Both the position numbers and the translations under genes were made by a program. From the NCBI GenBank assembly GCA_030670165.1, contig DAOVCF010000113.1:1-6487 (forward strand): DNA of 6,487 bases, written 5' to 3'. Under the pieces are notes generated by a model. The model was not told the origin of the DNA and ran no database searches. It saw only the letters and a program-made list of their open reading frames with translations. Of the stretch, positions 5,754 through 6,487 are shown piece after piece. Numbering within the stretch: the first letter of the stretch is position 1; each line of letters opens with the position of its first letter. The stretch comes from Candidatus Stahliibacteriota bacterium. GTDB taxonomy: Bacteria > Hydrothermota > Tepidihabitantia > B3-TA06.

Positions 5754-5769
5754 TAAATCTAAACCTTTG

Positions 5770-5798
5770 GAGGAGGGGCTTTGCCCCTCCTCTTTTTT
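5770..5798 (+). terminator. Intrinsic (Rho-independent) terminator
   Basis: GAGGAGGGGC (5770-5779) and GCCCCTCCTC (5783-5792) form a perfect 10-bp stem with a TTT loop, followed at once by six T residues (5793-5798). It lies 16 bases after the stop of the hypothetical gene and ends only 4 bases before the next promoter, insulating the two genes. Confidence 0.93.
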
Positions 5799-5802
5799 GG
5801 CC

Positions 5803-5831
5803 TTGACATTGCCCAAGAAACGGCTTATAAT
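5803..5831 (+). promoter_or_regulatory. Perfect-consensus sigma70 promoter
   Basis: TTGACA (5803-5808), exactly 17 bases, then TATAAT (5826-5831). Initiation near 5838 would give a leader of only about 13 bases, consisting almost entirely of the AAAGGAGG ribosome site (5838-5845). Strong constitutive expression of the downstream gene is expected unless a repressor acts; no operator dyad was noticed. Confidence 0.88.
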
Positions 5832-5850
5832 GGACGTAAAGGAGGTTGTT

Positions 5851-6487
5851 ATGATACAAACAACTGTTTTATTCTTGGCGTTATGCGCAGGGACGCTTGT
5901 GCAACCCTTTCGTATCGCCGAGGCCGAGCCAGGCCATCATCAGAGCTACCCGTGTGCTGCCATGGCCCCTGACGGGCATTTTGCCGTAGCATGGGTGGAC
6001 AGCATAGCATCCGGCGACCCCTTCAATCCCGAGGACTTAGAGCTTGATCTTTTCATCCGTTTCTTTGACCGGGACGGGAATCCGATGACCGAGCCGTATA
6101 AGATTACAAAGATGGCGGACACCAACTGGGTACACTACCCTTGGCTTGAGATGGACACCGCAGGCAACGCCGTCCTGCTTTGGGTGGACAGGAAGACTCA
6201 GAGTGCGGAGGAGCCTTCTTACGTGCGCTTCCAGCGCTTCGCCCCTGACGGCAGCCCTGCATGTTCTGCGCACACGGTGGTGGCGCGGGTATTCTTATAT
6301 AAGAAGAGCCCGATTGATTTGAGCCTCAACAACAGGGGCGATTTTGCGGTGACCTGGCTTGAGGTAATTCCCCCATATTGGGATTTGACCAGCGTTTGGG
6401 TTCAGCGGTTTGATCTGGATGGCGATCCTGAAAACCGGGCCTTTTTGACCCATGATATTCCAGGTAATTACCTTCTTCCCTTCTCCT
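5851..6487 (+). CDS. Putative secreted repeat protein, beta-propeller-like (3' partial)
   Basis: The frame is open from ATG 5851 to the right edge (212 residues seen). AAAGGAGG ends 5 bases before the start. A hydrophobic segment (about 5-17, TVLFLALCAGTLV) and an A-x-A cleavage site (A23-E24-A25) look like a Sec signal peptide, although the N-terminus has no Lys or Arg before the core. LALC is not a good lipobox. The mature part has three repeats of about 60 residues, each with a strand of the form D/N-x-x-G-x-x-A-V-x-W and then an R-F-x-x-D-G-x-P turn: W48, W111 and W169 are 63 and 58 apart, and the DG pairs at 75, 133 and 190 are 58 and 57 apart. Such repeats suit beta-propeller blades or similar sheet repeats in exported proteins. 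The rest of the protein, including any C-terminal sorting domain, lies outside. Function unknown; export and repeat architecture are reasonably supported. Confidence 0.8.
   Translation, partial: MIQTTVLFLALCAGTLVQPFRIAEAEPGHHQSYPCAAMAPDGHFAVAWVDSIASGDPFNPEDLELDLFIRFFDRDGNPMTEPYKITKMADTNWVHYPWLEMDTAGNAVLLWVDRKTQSAEEPSYVRFQRFAPDGSPACSAHTVVARVFLYKKSPIDLSLNNRGDFAVTWLEVIPPYWDLTSVWVQRFDLDGDPENRAFLTHDIPGNYLLPFS

Noticed and set aside
6037..6273. 78-codon minus-strand ORF
   Set aside because: Antisense shadow of the repeat protein, whose plus-strand frame has a promoter, SD and internal repeats.

Overview
The window looks like a chromosomal segment of an uncultured bacterium of moderate GC content. 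Spacing is compact, promoters look sigma70-like and Shine-Dalgarno sites are clear. Lineage cannot be fixed from the sequence alone. The serine-palmitoyltransferase-like enzyme at the left and the repeat-bearing secreted protein at the right would fit a Bacteroidota/FCB-type or candidate-phylum (for example WOR-3-like) Gram-negative bacterium, but this is only a weak inference.

Layout, left to right. (1) Bases 1-888: the C-terminal three quarters of an alpha-oxoamine synthase (PLP enzyme), running in from the left edge. (2) 889-1080: a convergent intergenic stretch with several inverted repeats. (3) 1081-2139 (minus): a double VOC/glyoxalase-fold protein with its own TTGACA/TATACT promoter. 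(4) 2140-2544: a roughly 400-bp divergent control region with promoters in both directions and a pair of GGACGTCC palindromes exactly 42 bp apart. (5) 2545-3384: an Mrp/NBP35-type P-loop ATPase, an Fe-S cluster carrier. (6) 3444-4951 (minus): a two-gene operon, PadR-family repressor then MFS transporter, joined by an ATGA overlap. A perfect TATCGA-TTT-TCGATA operator candidate lies directly after the -10 box. (7) 5039-5149: a tRNA-Gly(TCC) behind a near-consensus promoter, followed by a strong hairpin bracketed by a short near-repeat of the tRNA 3' end. (8) 5274-5753: an unrecognised acidic, cysteine-free protein with a Gly/Ser tail, ended by a textbook intrinsic terminator. (9) 5803 to the right edge: a perfect-consensus promoter (TTGACA-17-TATAAT), very short leader and strong SD, driving a secreted protein built of about 60-residue repeats and cut by the window edge. 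This last gene does not appear as a closed ORF because it runs off the end.

The genes are mostly independent housekeeping or accessory units. The only clear functional unit is the PadR-MFS pair, which reads as a self-regulated export cassette. I see no CRISPR array, transposase, phage gene or other evident new multi-gene system. The most interesting signals are regulatory (the paired palindromes, the PadR operator) and the unidentified secreted or surface-type proteins at the right end.
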